Of a stretch of 64,000 nucleotides of DNA, positions 27,100 through 35,050 are shown piece after piece (within the stretch, counting starts at the first letter, position 1; each line of letters starts with the position of its first letter). The DNA comes from Planctomycetota bacterium (GTDB lineage Bacteria > Planctomycetota > Planctomycetia > Gemmatales > Gemmataceae). Under the pieces are notes generated by a model. That model made no database searches, was not told the origin of the DNA, and saw only the letters and a program-made list of their open reading frames with translations. A program made the translations under genes and the position numbers. Location of the stretch: positions 62,001 through 126,000 of the forward strand of contig VGXS01000001.1 of NCBI GenBank assembly GCA_016873225.1, written 5' to 3'.

Positions 27100-27183
27100 G
27101 GCTTCCAATAGATGAGTTGCGTTGATCATGCCGATAAAAATGCCGCTTAAGCATGTTAAAAAGATCCCCAAACGGAGGTGCGA
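27100..27183 (+). repeat. Left terminal inverted repeat of the element
   Basis: It begins GGCTTCCAATAGATGAGTT and ends AACGGAGGTGCGA. Just beyond its inner edge GGTGC-GAA-GCGCC can form a small hairpin. A diverged copy of this end lies at about 63.82-63.91 kb. Confidence 0.88.
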
Positions 27184-27690
27184 AGCGCCGGAGGAGCGGG
27201 TCAACCAGACCAAGAAAGGTTGCTTGATGGCCGTGCCACGGCGTCAATCCTTCTTTTGACTCTCCGCCTCAGCCACCTCGCGCTCGGCGAGCGGCTTGGT
27301 CGAGCAGGCGAGGTGGCTGCGGCGCGGCGACCTGTGGAATTGGTTGAGTTGGAAGAGTGGTGCCCAAGGTTTCCTCCTACGACGGGCAACAACGCGGATA
27401 TGGGTGAATGTGTTCTTTAGCACACTATCCGAGAAATGCCGGTCAAGAAAAAATTGGCTCGCTCCTCCAGCTCTCTTGATTGCCGGTTGCAGGTCTTGTC
27501 GAGTGACAATATACTCGGGAAACGGGCCGTAATGGACAGACCGAGCGACCGGAATAGATTGACCGGCACGGTGATAGATAGACCGGCCCCGGTCTATCTA
27601 ACCACCAGTTCGGCGGTGGCAGGTCGTTGACGCTGTGAAAACGGCTTGCGGTCTAGAATATCTCTCATGACAAACAGTGGGTATCCCGGC
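27184..27690. other. Non-coding structured segment inside the element
   Basis: No credible coding frame is present. CAGCCACCTCGC (27270-27281) pairs perfectly with GCGAGGTGGCTG (27308-27319), enclosing an inner CGCTC-GGC-GAGCG hairpin. Further on, several GACCGG-type motifs end in a 26-bp palindrome (separate entry). The stretch may hold regulatory sites for the downstream gene or the remains of a lost gene. Confidence 0.5.
27575..27600. repeat. 26-bp near-perfect palindrome with clustered GACCGG motifs
   Basis: TAGATAGACCGG (27575-27586) pairs with CCGGTCTATCTA (27589-27600) across 2 nt. Related half-sites, including ATAGATTGACCGG around 27554-27566 and GCGACCGG around 27545, precede it. 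It resembles a clustered operator about 90 bp before the next gene, but could equally be a hairpin terminator or a transposition site. Confidence 0.6.
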
Positions 27691-28143
27691 ATGGCCAAGT
27701 GAAAGCAGCGCACTGCGCGCGAATACGTCCACCACAAGTGCAAGACTGTCACCGTCATCGAAGGGCCGGAGTTCGCAGCGCTGGCCGACCCGTTGGCGAA
27801 CATGACCGGCACCTATTGTGCGCAGTGCGATGATGCGTTCCCCATCACAGAGTTCGCTTGGGCCGACACCGGTGAGCGGATCTCGGAATACTACGAACGC
27901 TATCGGCAACAGGCGTCGCCCACTCAGCGGTTCCTGGCGTCGCGTGCGGGGATGTTCGTCATGGCGGCGGCAGCGGGTCTGCTGGCACTGTTGGTCGGAT
28001 TGCTCGTCCTGAATATGACCGTGGCCGCGGTGATATTGGCCGTCGTTGCCGTGGTCGCGACGATTACACTGCACACGCTGTCGCTCGGGCCGATGGTCCT
28101 CAAGCAGGTCCTCGGAACCAGTGACCCCCGACTACTCGATTGA
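27691..28143 (+). pseudogene. Zinc-ribbon membrane protein with UGA at codon 4
   Basis: The frame from ATG 27691 reads Met-Ala-Lys, then TGA at 27700-27702, then stays open for 146 codons ('KQRTAREYVHHKCKTVTVIEGPEF...'). The product has a Cys residue in HHKCK and CAQC (likely one zinc site), then 'FAWADTGERISEYYERY', and two C-terminal hydrophobic segments near the end ('MFVMAAAAGLLALLVGLLVL', 'VAAVILAVVAVVATITLH'). No good alternative start lies after the UGA; TTG 27793 would lose the first Cys. A CGA-to-TGA change is the simplest explanation. No SECIS-like hairpin lies at the proper distance. Confidence 0.6.
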
Positions 28144-28399
28144 CCGGATGCGAACCCATTTCGCCTGAATGAAAACGCCGAACAAAGCGGTGAACCGGAA
28201 CCGCCGATGACGCGAGTTTTTGAAATCATAGTTTCTTGGCCGCGGGCCGGTTACCGCCAGCGTTCGGCCCCGGAGGGAGTTCGCCATGCGTCGCGAGATC
28301 GTGACCGTTCTCGCCGTGGCCGGTTGCACGGCTACGCGGTTGGGTCGAAAATCGGATGTTCGCGCGTCGGCAAAAACATTCTCAACAGGGAGCTGTATG

Positions 28400-29491
28400 A
28401 TGCGGCCAGTCGTTCGCCTTCACATGTTCCTCCTTTCACTGCTTCTCGCGCCACTGGCCGCGATGCACGCTGTCGAACCGAAGACGGGCGAATCCAAGAG
28501 GATCGACCTCGGCGATGGCGTCGCGCTGGAGGTTGTCTACTTGCCGCCCGGCGAGTTCCTGATGGGCAGCACGCCGGAGGAGAAGAAGTGGGCCACCGGC
28601 ATCGAAGGCGGTGCTCAGCCGGGGACGGATCGCGAATCGTTTGAAGGCGAGAAGCCGCGACTCACTCGCGTGAAGCACGGCGTCTGGATGGGCCGTACGG
28701 AAGTCAGCGTCGGGCAGTTCAAACGATTCGCCGAAGAGAGCAAGTACGTCACCGATGCTGAGAAGCCCGGCGGCAAGACTCAGGTCTTCGACCCGGAATG
28801 GGATGGCTACCGACTGACGACGAAGGTGGCTCACCCGTGGAAGTCGATGGTTGGAAAAAGCTGGCGCGATCCCCATTGGGGGTTCCAGAATCGGGATAGC
28901 TTCCCCGTGGTGTGCGTGAGTTACAATGACATGAACGCTTTTTGCAAGTGGCTCACGGATCGGGAACATAAGGCCGGTCGGTTGTCGGAAGGGTTGGAGT
29001 ATCGCCTGCCGACGGAAGCCGAGTGGGAATACGGGTGTCGCGGCGGTAGCAAGGAAAGCCTCTACTTCTGGTGGGGCAACGACCTCGAACGCGGCGAAGG
29101 CCGGTTGAACATTTCTGCCATCGACTTCCTGCCGGGTCGCAAGAAGACCTGGCCACTAGGGAAGGCGCCATGGAGCGATGGCTTTGCGTTCGTCTCGCCC
29201 GTGGACCACTACGGCGAAAAGGGGCGCAACGGCTTCGGACTGGCTGACACGTGCGGCGGGGTGTGGGAGTTCGTTATCGACCACTTCGACCCGAAGGGCG
29301 GGCACGAGGAGATCTACTACGAGAACGCCGCGAAGCGAACCGTGTCACGCCCCGTGTGCCGCGGCGGAAACTACTTCGACGTGCCCGGCAACGCCCGCAG
29401 TGCCGTTCGGTTGGGAATCCAGAGTCCGACCTACTCCGACTCCCGCGACGGCTTCCGCGTCTGCCTGGGCCGTGTCGTAACCAAGCAATAG
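28400..29491 (+). CDS. Secreted SUMF1/formylglycine-generating-enzyme-like protein
   Basis: The ~363-residue protein has a signal peptide (MRPVVRLHMFLLSLLLAPLAAMHA) and the FGE-sulfatase fold: 'YLPPGEFLMGSTPEEKKW', 'VWMGRTEVSVGQFKRFAEESKY', 'FPVVCVSYNDMNAFCKWLT', 'YRLPTEAEWEYGCRGGS', 'FGLADTCGGVWEFVIDHF' and 'DGFRVCL'. True FGEs need a cysteine pair in the C-terminal RGGSW-C-x4-C region. Here the matching stretch is CRGGNYFDVPGNARSAVR, without the pair, so sulfatase activation is unlikely and a ligand-binding or EgtB/PvdO-like role is more probable. GGGAG lies 7 nt before ATG 28400. It is the main passenger gene of the inverted-repeat element. Confidence 0.85.
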   Translation: MRPVVRLHMFLLSLLLAPLAAMHAVEPKTGESKRIDLGDGVALEVVYLPPGEFLMGSTPEEKKWATGIEGGAQPGTDRESFEGEKPRLTRVKHGVWMGRTEVSVGQFKRFAEESKYVTDAEKPGGKTQVFDPEWDGYRLTTKVAHPWKSMVGKSWRDPHWGFQNRDSFPVVCVSYNDMNAFCKWLTDREHKAGRLSEGLEYRLPTEAEWEYGCRGGSKESLYFWWGNDLERGEGRLNISAIDFLPGRKKTWPLGKAPWSDGFAFVSPVDHYGEKGRNGFGLADTCGGVWEFVIDHFDPKGGHEEIYYENAAKRTVSRPVCRGGNYFDVPGNARSAVRLGIQSPTYSDSRDGFRVCLGRVVTKQ

Positions 29492-29626
29492 TCTTGGAAC
29501 GCCAGCAGGAGGGACAACTCCATGAAACCCCGGAGGTGTTCAACACCGACCGGGGGGTGCGGTTGAGTGGGGGGGCCGGGTGTTCAGACTCATGAGTGGA
29601 CATCGGCGACCCCGCGGGACAGTGGC

Positions 29627-29710
29627 TCGCACCTCCGTTCGGGGCTCTTTTTAACATGCTAAATCGGCATTTTTATCGGCATGATCAATCCAACTCATCT
29701 ATTGGAAGCC
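29627..29710 (-). repeat. Right terminal inverted repeat of the element
   Basis: Read on the minus strand it begins GGCTTCCAATAGATGAGTT, like the left end, with about 6 mismatches over 84 bp. It contains GCATGTTAAAAAGAGCCCC and ends 4 bp before the stop codon of the polyketide synthase gene. Confidence 0.88.
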
Positions 29711-29714
29711 GGCC

Positions 29715-30815
29715 CTAGTTCCAGAGCGCCGCCTCGATCCCCAACCCGGGACCGAACCCGAGCATCACGCAAGGCGCGCCGGCGCCTGAGTTCATCAACC
29801 TCTCGAGGATGAACAGGATGGTCGGGGAAGACATGTTGCCATGATCGGCCAGCACGGCCCTTGAAACATCGAGCGCGCCGGACGGCAATCCCAGCGCCTC
29901 CGCGGTGGCATCGAGGATCCGCGGGCCGCCAGGGTGGACGGCCCAGGTGCGGATGTCTGAAATGTGAAGCCCGAAACCGGCCAGCCAGGAAACAATCCAG
30001 GGCCGCAGGTGGCTGGAAATCAGGCTTGGCACCTGCCTGCCGAGCGTCATGGCGAAGCCGTGGTCGCCGATGGTCCATGTCATCGCCCCGGCGGAACCGG
30101 GAATCACGCAACCGCCGTTGCCGGCAAGCGTCCAAGGCGCCCCCGATGGCTCCCGCGTGGCCCTGCCCACCAAGGCCGCGGCGCCATCGGCGAAAAGCGA
30201 ATTCGCGATCAGATGGCCGGGTTCTGTGTCGTAATGGTAATGAACGCTGCAAAGTTCCACGGCGACCACCAGAACGGCGCCCGCCCCGGCAGCGGCGAGG
30301 CCACGCGCCACGCGCATGCCGTTGAGAGCGCCATGGCAACCCATGAATCCGACATGGGTACGATTGACAGATCGAGATAGTCCCAATTCGTCAACGAGCC
30401 TGCAGTCCACTCCCGGCGCCGCGAAGCCCGTGCAGGAAACGGTGACGATGTCGGTGATTTCCGAGGAATCGGTCGATGAGCGCCGCAGGGCCTTCCGCGC
30501 CGCCTCCAGGGCCAGGGGCGCGGCGAGACGGGCGTAGTGCCTCATCCGCTCGCCCGTTGCCGGCCCCCCCGGGCCGCCGCGACCGGGCAGGAACGGCGAA
30601 CCGCTCAGGAGCGTTCCGGCGCGCAAGTCGTCGACGAGGTCCGAACCCAAAACGATGTTCCTCGAGCGGATTCCCGATCCCCTCATGACATCCTCGAGCC
30701 AGGTTCCCTGCTCGGGAGTGGATTGGGACAGCGCCCGGGCCACCGACAGGCTGGCGTCAACATCCAGGACGGTTTCCGGCAAGGCCGTTCCAATCCCAAC
30801 GATTTCCAACTTCAC
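29715..30815 (-). CDS. Type III polyketide synthase (chalcone/stilbene synthase family)
   Basis: The 366-residue protein has all three catalytic residues of the family: Cys160 in GFMGCHG, His294 in AVHPGGPRILD and Asn327 in DHGNMSSPTILF. The thiolase-fold motif 'SCTGFAAPGVDCRLVDELGL' is also present. Such enzymes extend an acyl-CoA starter with malonyl-CoA to give alkylpyrones or alkylresorcinols. The start is GTG 30815 after GGAGG, and it overlaps the flavoprotein stop (GTGA), implying translational coupling. The element's right repeat begins 4 bp after its stop. The operon order is methyltransferase, flavoprotein, PKS. Confidence 0.93.
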   Translation of the reverse strand: MKLEIVGIGTALPETVLDVDASLSVARALSQSTPEQGTWLEDVMRGSGIRSRNIVLGSDLVDDLRAGTLLSGSPFLPGRGGPGGPATGERMRHYARLAAPLALEAARKALRRSSTDSSEITDIVTVSCTGFAAPGVDCRLVDELGLSRSVNRTHVGFMGCHGALNGMRVARGLAAAGAGAVLVVAVELCSVHYHYDTEPGHLIANSLFADGAAALVGRATREPSGAPWTLAGNGGCVIPGSAGAMTWTIGDHGFAMTLGRQVPSLISSHLRPWIVSWLAGFGLHISDIRTWAVHPGGPRILDATAEALGLPSGALDVSRAVLADHGNMSSPTILFILERLMNSGAGAPCVMLGFGPGLGIEAALWN

Positions 30816-31957
30816 GGCAACCTCCGGGGCACCGACTGGCGGTCGAGCAACCATGTCACGGGCCAGGCGGCGCCGGGAAACCACCTCAGCAGGCGAACGG
30901 CCAGGGCCGGAAGCCCGCGAATCCTCAAGGCGCCGACCATGATTCGGCAAGCGGCGTGCCTTCGGCGCGAAACCCTGGCATGCTCCCGGGCCCAACGGAC
31001 ATGGGCCGCGCCCGGGAACCCGCGCGACATTTCCGACAGGATGATCCTCGACAACGATTCGGCCCCTTCCAGGGCCCATCCCATCCCCTCGCCGGTGAAC
31101 GGTTCGAGATACCCGGCGGCATCGCCCACGGCCACGATACCCGGAACGCCCGCGACTCGCCTCCGCGTCAGCGGCGGCGTCCCGCGCCAAGCCGCCCGCC
31201 CCAAGCCAAAAGGAACCGGCCATCGGCACGATTCCAGCCATTGTTCCGCGAGGGGTCCCGGGCCTCCCGCGGCGAGAATCGCCGGCCGATCGGCAGCCAT
31301 CGCCAAGTCGAGCGACCCGTCCTCCTGCCTCACCAACCCGAGATAACCGCCGTCCCCACAGGCCATGTGGATGGTTCCGGGGGCATAGGAGCCGGCATGA
31401 TCCGGCCCGAGGACACACCCCGCGCCAATGCGGGAATCCCTTGCCACCGAACCGGGCAGGAGCCGGCTGGACAATTTTCCGCCCAATCCATCCGCGATGA
31501 CCACGAGGCGCGCCTCGACATCCCTCGATCCATCAGGGGCTTGCAGGCGAAGCCGTTGGAAGCCGTCGCCATCTTCCACGGCAACGGCTTCCGTTCCTTC
31601 CCAAACCGTGGCGCCGGAGCGGCGCGCCTCTTGCACTAGGGCGGCATCAAAGGCGATTCGGCTCAATGCCCCGCCCGCCCCCAAGGCCACCGTGGCCTCG
31701 CCGGCGGTTGTTCCAAGCCGAAAACGGTCCAGTGGAATCATCCCGAGCTTTTTCGGCAGGCCGGCCATGGCGGGAATGCCCGACTGGTCGAGAACCGCCA
31801 GGGCCCTGCCGCTCAGGCAGGCTCCGCACACCTTCGGCCTGGGAAACAACGACTTCTCGACAAGCAACACCCCGACCCCGGCATGGGCCAGCCGCGCCGC
31901 CATGAAGGAACCGGCGACCCCCGCGCCCACCACCACCACCGGCCATGAGGGATTCAT
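30812..31957 (-). CDS. FAD-dependent oxidoreductase (geranylgeranyl reductase/aromatic hydroxylase-like)
   Basis: The 381-residue protein starts at the conserved 'PVVVVGAGVAGSFMAARLAHAG' dinucleotide motif, has 'LFPRPKVCGACLSGRAL' as in geranylgeranyl-reductase-type flavoproteins, and the second FAD motif 'IVAVGDAAGYLEPFTGEGMGWALEGA'. ATG 31957 overlaps the methyltransferase stop (ATGA). By analogy with the Streptomyces srsABC operon, in which a flavoprotein hydroxylates a phenolic lipid made by a type III PKS, this enzyme may oxidise the polyketide ring. That is an inference from gene content. Confidence 0.88.
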   Translation of the reverse strand: MNPSWPVVVVGAGVAGSFMAARLAHAGVGVLLVEKSLFPRPKVCGACLSGRALAVLDQSGIPAMAGLPKKLGMIPLDRFRLGTTAGEATVALGAGGALSRIAFDAALVQEARRSGATVWEGTEAVAVEDGDGFQRLRLQAPDGSRDVEARLVVIADGLGGKLSSRLLPGSVARDSRIGAGCVLGPDHAGSYAPGTIHMACGDGGYLGLVRQEDGSLDLAMAADRPAILAAGGPGPLAEQWLESCRWPVPFGLGRAAWRGTPPLTRRRVAGVPGIVAVGDAAGYLEPFTGEGMGWALEGAESLSRIILSEMSRGFPGAAHVRWAREHARVSRRRHAACRIMVGALRIRGLPALAVRLLRWFPGAAWPVTWLLDRQSVPRRLP

Positions 31958-32676
31958 CGGGGGCGGTACTCGAGAAGCCAGCGGCAGGGCCATCGCCACG
32001 AGACCCTGGCGCCATGCAAGCCGGCTTGGCCGGCCAACTCCCGCGCCTCCGGACGGGTGAACGCCGCCCCCATGCTGGCCGGACCGTCGAACCAAACCAC
32101 CGGCGAGCGGGTGAGGCAGCGGGACGCCAATCCGACGACAAACGCCCCCCAGTAACCCCGGTCCAGGTCGTTGACGAGAAGAAGCCTTCGTGTCCTGGCC
32201 GCCATGGCCGCCAGCAAGCGAACGGCCTGTTCCTCGGTCAGGTGATGCAGGAACAGGGAACAGGTGACAAAGTCGAAGGGGCCGGCCGGCAATCCATTCC
32301 GGTCATCGAGGGCATCGGAATTGACCCACCTGATTGATTGTTCTCCCGAAACTCCGATTCCGAGCCCGCGGGCCGCCATTTCCGCCTCGGCCAGGGCCAA
32401 GGGAGCCCGGTCGATGGCCGTGACCGCCAGGGGGAGACGGTTTTGGCGGGCCCGGCAGGCCAAACCCAAGGGCAAGTCGCCCGAGCCCGTGGCGACATCC
32501 AGGAGCGTGTTGGGCCCCTCGGTGGAAAGTTCGGCGCGCAAGGCTTTCCAAAGCATGCCGGCGCCAAGGCTCACGGAATTCAGCCGGGCCAATCCCCTGA
32601 GCGCCTGCCTGTGAAGGCCGGGATCCAGGTCGTCGCGGTCCATCCATTCCGATTGGAGCAGGCGGGGCGGGGGCAA
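31954..32676 (-). CDS. SAM-dependent class I methyltransferase
   Basis: The 240-residue protein has motif I 'LLDVATGSGDLPLGLA', 'VTAIDRAPLALAEAEM' and 'FDFVTCSLFLHHLTEEQAVRLL'. The beginning 'LLQSEWMDRDDLDPGLHRQALRGLARLN' resembles methyltransferases found beside type III PKS genes. The TTG at 32676 is chosen because GGAGG lies 5 nt upstream and it retains the conserved EWMD stretch. The ATG at 32643 would remove it. It is the first gene of the PKS operon and probably O- or C-methylates the polyketide product. Confidence 0.87.
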   Translation of the reverse strand: MPPPRLLQSEWMDRDDLDPGLHRQALRGLARLNSVSLGAGMLWKALRAELSTEGPNTLLDVATGSGDLPLGLACRARQNRLPLAVTAIDRAPLALAEAEMAARGLGIGVSGEQSIRWVNSDALDDRNGLPAGPFDFVTCSLFLHHLTEEQAVRLLAAMAARTRRLLLVNDLDRGYWGAFVVGLASRCLTRSPVVWFDGPASMGAAFTRPEARELAGQAGLHGARVSWRWPCRWLLEYRPR

Positions 32677-32759
32677 AGGATCCTCCAGGCGTGGCGCGCA
32701 ACTGGCGAACGAACCGTGTCCCAGTTATGCTACCGCAATGAACGCACCGAGGATTTTCG

Positions 32760-33518
32760 ATGGGTGAACCCGTGGTGGTCGCCGGAGGCCATTCCGAGCG
32801 TGGCCGACGCGACAACAACGAGGATGCCCACTCCATTCGGACCGACCTGGGAGTCTTCATTGTCGCCGATGGCATGGGCGGACTCGCCGCGGGAGAAGTC
32901 GCCAGCCGGCTGGCCGTTGACTTCATACCGCCCAAGGTAATCGAACGCCTGGGCCGGCACGACAGGCCCGACGAGGCGCTCCGAACCGCGATCGAATCGG
33001 CAAGCCAGGCCATCCTCGCCAAATCCAACAGCAGCGGAGAATCAATCCGGATGGGCACGACAGCCGTCGTGGCCCTGGTCAGGCCCGGCAGGGTCTTCGT
33101 GGCCAACCTGGGTGACAGCCCGGCCTATCTTGTGAGGGGCGAAAGGGTGATCCGCCTGACGCTCGACCACACCGTGGCGGAGGAATTGGTGAGGAAAGGC
33201 GCCCTTTCCCCGGATCAGGCCCGCAGGAGTCCCTTGAGAAACCGGCTCTACAAGTACCTGGGATCACCCGAACTCAAGGAACTGGCCGATGTTCACGATT
33301 TCCCGCCGCGACCGGGTGACAGGCTCATCCTCATGTCCGACGGCGCGTCGGGACTGTTGGGGGAAGACGAGATCGGCGACATCGCGGGCATGCCCGCCGA
33401 TCCCGACATCCTGGCCAAGGCATTCGTCGACATGGCATTGGAAAAGGGCTCGCATGACAACGCCACCTGCATCGTGCTGGCGTTCGAGGCGGGCGAGCCT
33501 ACTTCGCCTCCAGCATGA
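32760..33518 (+). CDS. PP2C-type serine/threonine protein phosphatase
   Basis: The 252-residue protein has the metal-binding aspartates in RRDNNEDAHS (Asp22) and VADGMGG (Asp37), then 'GTTAVVALV', 'ANLGDSPAYLVRG', 'LMSDGASGLLGEDE' and 'SHDNATCIVL', the full PP2C motif set. It is a stand-alone soluble phosphatase acting against Ser/Thr kinases, which are abundant in Planctomycetota. No kinase is adjacent. Its 3' end overlaps the convergent DsbD-alpha-like gene by 20 bp. Confidence 0.95.
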   Translation: MGEPVVVAGGHSERGRRDNNEDAHSIRTDLGVFIVADGMGGLAAGEVASRLAVDFIPPKVIERLGRHDRPDEALRTAIESASQAILAKSNSSGESIRMGTTAVVALVRPGRVFVANLGDSPAYLVRGERVIRLTLDHTVAEELVRKGALSPDQARRSPLRNRLYKYLGSPELKELADVHDFPPRPGDRLILMSDGASGLLGEDEIGDIAGMPADPDILAKAFVDMALEKGSHDNATCIVLAFEAGEPTSPPA

Positions 33519-33939
33519 CCTTCGCCGGTTGAAGGCATGACTTCTCATTGCAAGCCTGGAAAGAAACCAGCACCTTCAAGGGCCCCTTGGGCGCCTCGGC
33601 GAACTTGACTTTGATCTCTTCGCTGTTTTCGTACACGCGGTAGTTGCCCACGACGGGATCGACCACCTGCTTGCCGGCGGGGTAAACCACCTCTCCCTTG
33701 GCGCCTCCCTGGAGAACGACCGAGGTGGCAACGGGCTTCAGGTCGTCATTGCCGGGCGGGTTGGCATAGATGTGCCAGCCCTTTTCCACGGCGAGGCTGA
33801 CCACGAGAACGCTGGCGTTTCCATCTTTCTTGATGGAAACGGCGGCCTTCACCACCGACTCCGAACCCTTGCCCTGGGCCAGCAGGGTTCCAACCGCTGA
33901 TACCGTCATCACCAGCAATGCGAACGCCCGGCGTGTCAT
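33499..33939 (-). CDS. Periplasmic DsbD-alpha-like (disulphide bond corrector) domain protein
   Basis: The 146-residue protein has a signal peptide (MTRRAFALLVMTVSAVGTLLAQ) and one immunoglobulin-like domain resembling the N-terminal alpha domain of DsbD: 'VEKGWHIYANPPGNDDL', 'GEVVYPAGKQV', 'VYENSEEIKVKF' and the terminal 'FQACNEKSCLQP', carrying a Cys-x4-Cys pair like the redox pair of that domain. No membrane or thioredoxin domain is fused. It may pass electrons to a partner encoded elsewhere. The start follows GGAG. Its 3' end overlaps the PP2C gene by 20 bp. Confidence 0.83.
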   Translation of the reverse strand: MTRRAFALLVMTVSAVGTLLAQGKGSESVVKAAVSIKKDGNASVLVVSLAVEKGWHIYANPPGNDDLKPVATSVVLQGGAKGEVVYPAGKQVVDPVVGNYRVYENSEEIKVKFAEAPKGPLKVLVSFQACNEKSCLQPAKVMLEAK

Positions 33940-34033
33940 GTCGCTTCTCCACACAAAAAATGAAACTTGGGAACATTTTGATAGTATCATTCCACCCGCG
34001 CGAAGCGTGTCTCCGCAACATCAAGGAAATCCC

Positions 34034-34906
34034 ATGAATGTCCTTGCACGGATTGTTGTGTCGACCGGCCTGACCTGCGGCCTGGCGGTGGTTTCCGCCC
34101 AAGGCCAGGACAAGCTGCCGCCCGTCGGCGAAAGGGCCAAGGTCGTTTGGGAAACCGTGAACGCCGCACCCCATGCCATGGCGGCCAACGAGCACATCGC
34201 GATCATCATGACCAAAAGTCAGGAGAAGAAGGCGGCAGAATACCTCGCGACCGCCGAAAAATACCGTCAGGCGGCAACGAAGGCCTGCGGCTACGCCAAT
34301 GAGGCGCCCTGGCAGGATCCCTTGGTCGTGCTGGTGCTTCCGGGAAAAGAGGAGTTTGGAACCTATGTGCGCCGCGTCCAGAAAAGGATGCTGGAAACAG
34401 GCGAAACCACTTCATGGTCGATGGCCGACGACCAGCTCCATGCCGGCATGTTCCTGAAGGGTGGCAAGACCATGGCCCCATCGGACGCGCAAGTCGGTGA
34501 GTTGGTGGCCGCTTGCGTGGCGGCGCGCAGGATCGGTGTGAAGAACCCGTCGCCCGACTGGATCGCCGATGGATTCGGCAGGGCGACCACCCACAAGCTC
34601 GCCATTCCGACACATCGACAGTTCCTGTTGTCGGAAAAGCGCAGGGCCAACCAGGCATACCGCAACCTTGCCGTTTCCCCATGGAACAACTCGGCGACGG
34701 GCGAAGATGGTGCCGCTGGACGCTACAGCCTGATGTACCTGCTCGCCTACGGCCCACCGGCCGAGAAATTCCCGGCATTCTTGAACTCGTTCCGCCCGGA
34801 TGAAAACCAGGAAAGTGTTCCCGTCGAGTCGGCTCTCTCCAAGGCCGGCATCACCCCAACCACATTATGGCCGACATGGAAAAGCTGGGCGGCGGGGTGG
34901 CGTTGA
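34034..34906 (+). CDS. Secreted hypothetical protein
   Basis: The 290-residue protein begins with a signal peptide (MNVLARIVVSTGLTCGLAVVSAQ) after AAGGAA. The body contains 'DPLVVLVLPGKEEFGTYVRR' and 'VAARRIGVKNPSPDWIADGFGRAT', which recall the layout of small peptidase-like proteins where a basal domain surrounds a tryptophan-rich helix, but no HExxH or other catalytic motif is present. I do not recognise a family. It is divergent from the DsbD-alpha-like gene and lies 144 bp before rplC. Confidence 0.75.
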   Translation: MNVLARIVVSTGLTCGLAVVSAQGQDKLPPVGERAKVVWETVNAAPHAMAANEHIAIIMTKSQEKKAAEYLATAEKYRQAATKACGYANEAPWQDPLVVLVLPGKEEFGTYVRRVQKRMLETGETTSWSMADDQLHAGMFLKGGKTMAPSDAQVGELVAACVAARRIGVKNPSPDWIADGFGRATTHKLAIPTHRQFLLSEKRRANQAYRNLAVSPWNNSATGEDGAAGRYSLMYLLAYGPPAEKFPAFLNSFRPDENQESVPVESALSKAGITPTTLWPTWKSWAAGWR

Positions 34907-34909
34907 CCC

Positions 34910-34936
34910 TTGACAGGCCCGAAGCCTTGATATGAA
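34910..34936 (+). promoter_or_regulatory. Possible sigma-70 promoter upstream of rplC
   Basis: TTGACA (34910-34915) and TATGAA (34931-34936) are separated by 15 bp, about 115 bp before the rplC start. The -35 is a perfect consensus but the spacing is short. The AT-rich stretch that follows supports a promoter region. Confidence 0.38.
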
Positions 34937-35050
34937 TTAATATTTTGGCCTTCCGTGAGTGGCGGCAACGCCCTCCGGCCATGATGCCCGCCACCAGTGG
35001 CGCTGAGCAGTGGCCCGTTGAACGGCCGATGACATGAAAGGAATCCAGCC

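Larger units (their letters stand above)
27100..29710. mobile_element. 2.6 kb insertion bounded by 84-bp terminal inverted repeats
   Basis: The 84-bp ends (27100-27183 and 29627-29710) are inverted copies that agree at about 78 positions. The segment sits between two convergent genes, 117 bp after the epimerase stop and 4 bp from the stop of the polyketide synthase gene, neither of which is broken. Inside are a structured non-coding stretch, a zinc-ribbon membrane gene with an early UGA, and an FGE-like gene. No transposase or integrase frame is recognisable and no clear target duplication is visible, so it may be a non-autonomous or decayed element mobilised in trans. Confidence 0.68.

Noticed and set aside
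27700-27702. UGA at codon 4 of the zinc-ribbon gene as a third selenocysteine
   Set aside because: It is not in a redox or metal motif, and no hairpin with a G-containing loop lies 16-37 nt downstream. The nearest hairpin is only ~6 nt away. A nonsense mutation is simpler.
28400-29491. True formylglycine-generating enzyme for sulfatases
   Set aside because: The catalytic C-terminal cysteine pair is missing and no sulfatase gene is nearby. The same applies to the protein at 62807-63688, which keeps only one of the two cysteines.
27100-29710. Classical insertion sequence
   Set aside because: No DDE transposase, serine or tyrosine recombinase or HUH protein can be recognised inside, and no target-site duplication is visible at the ends.
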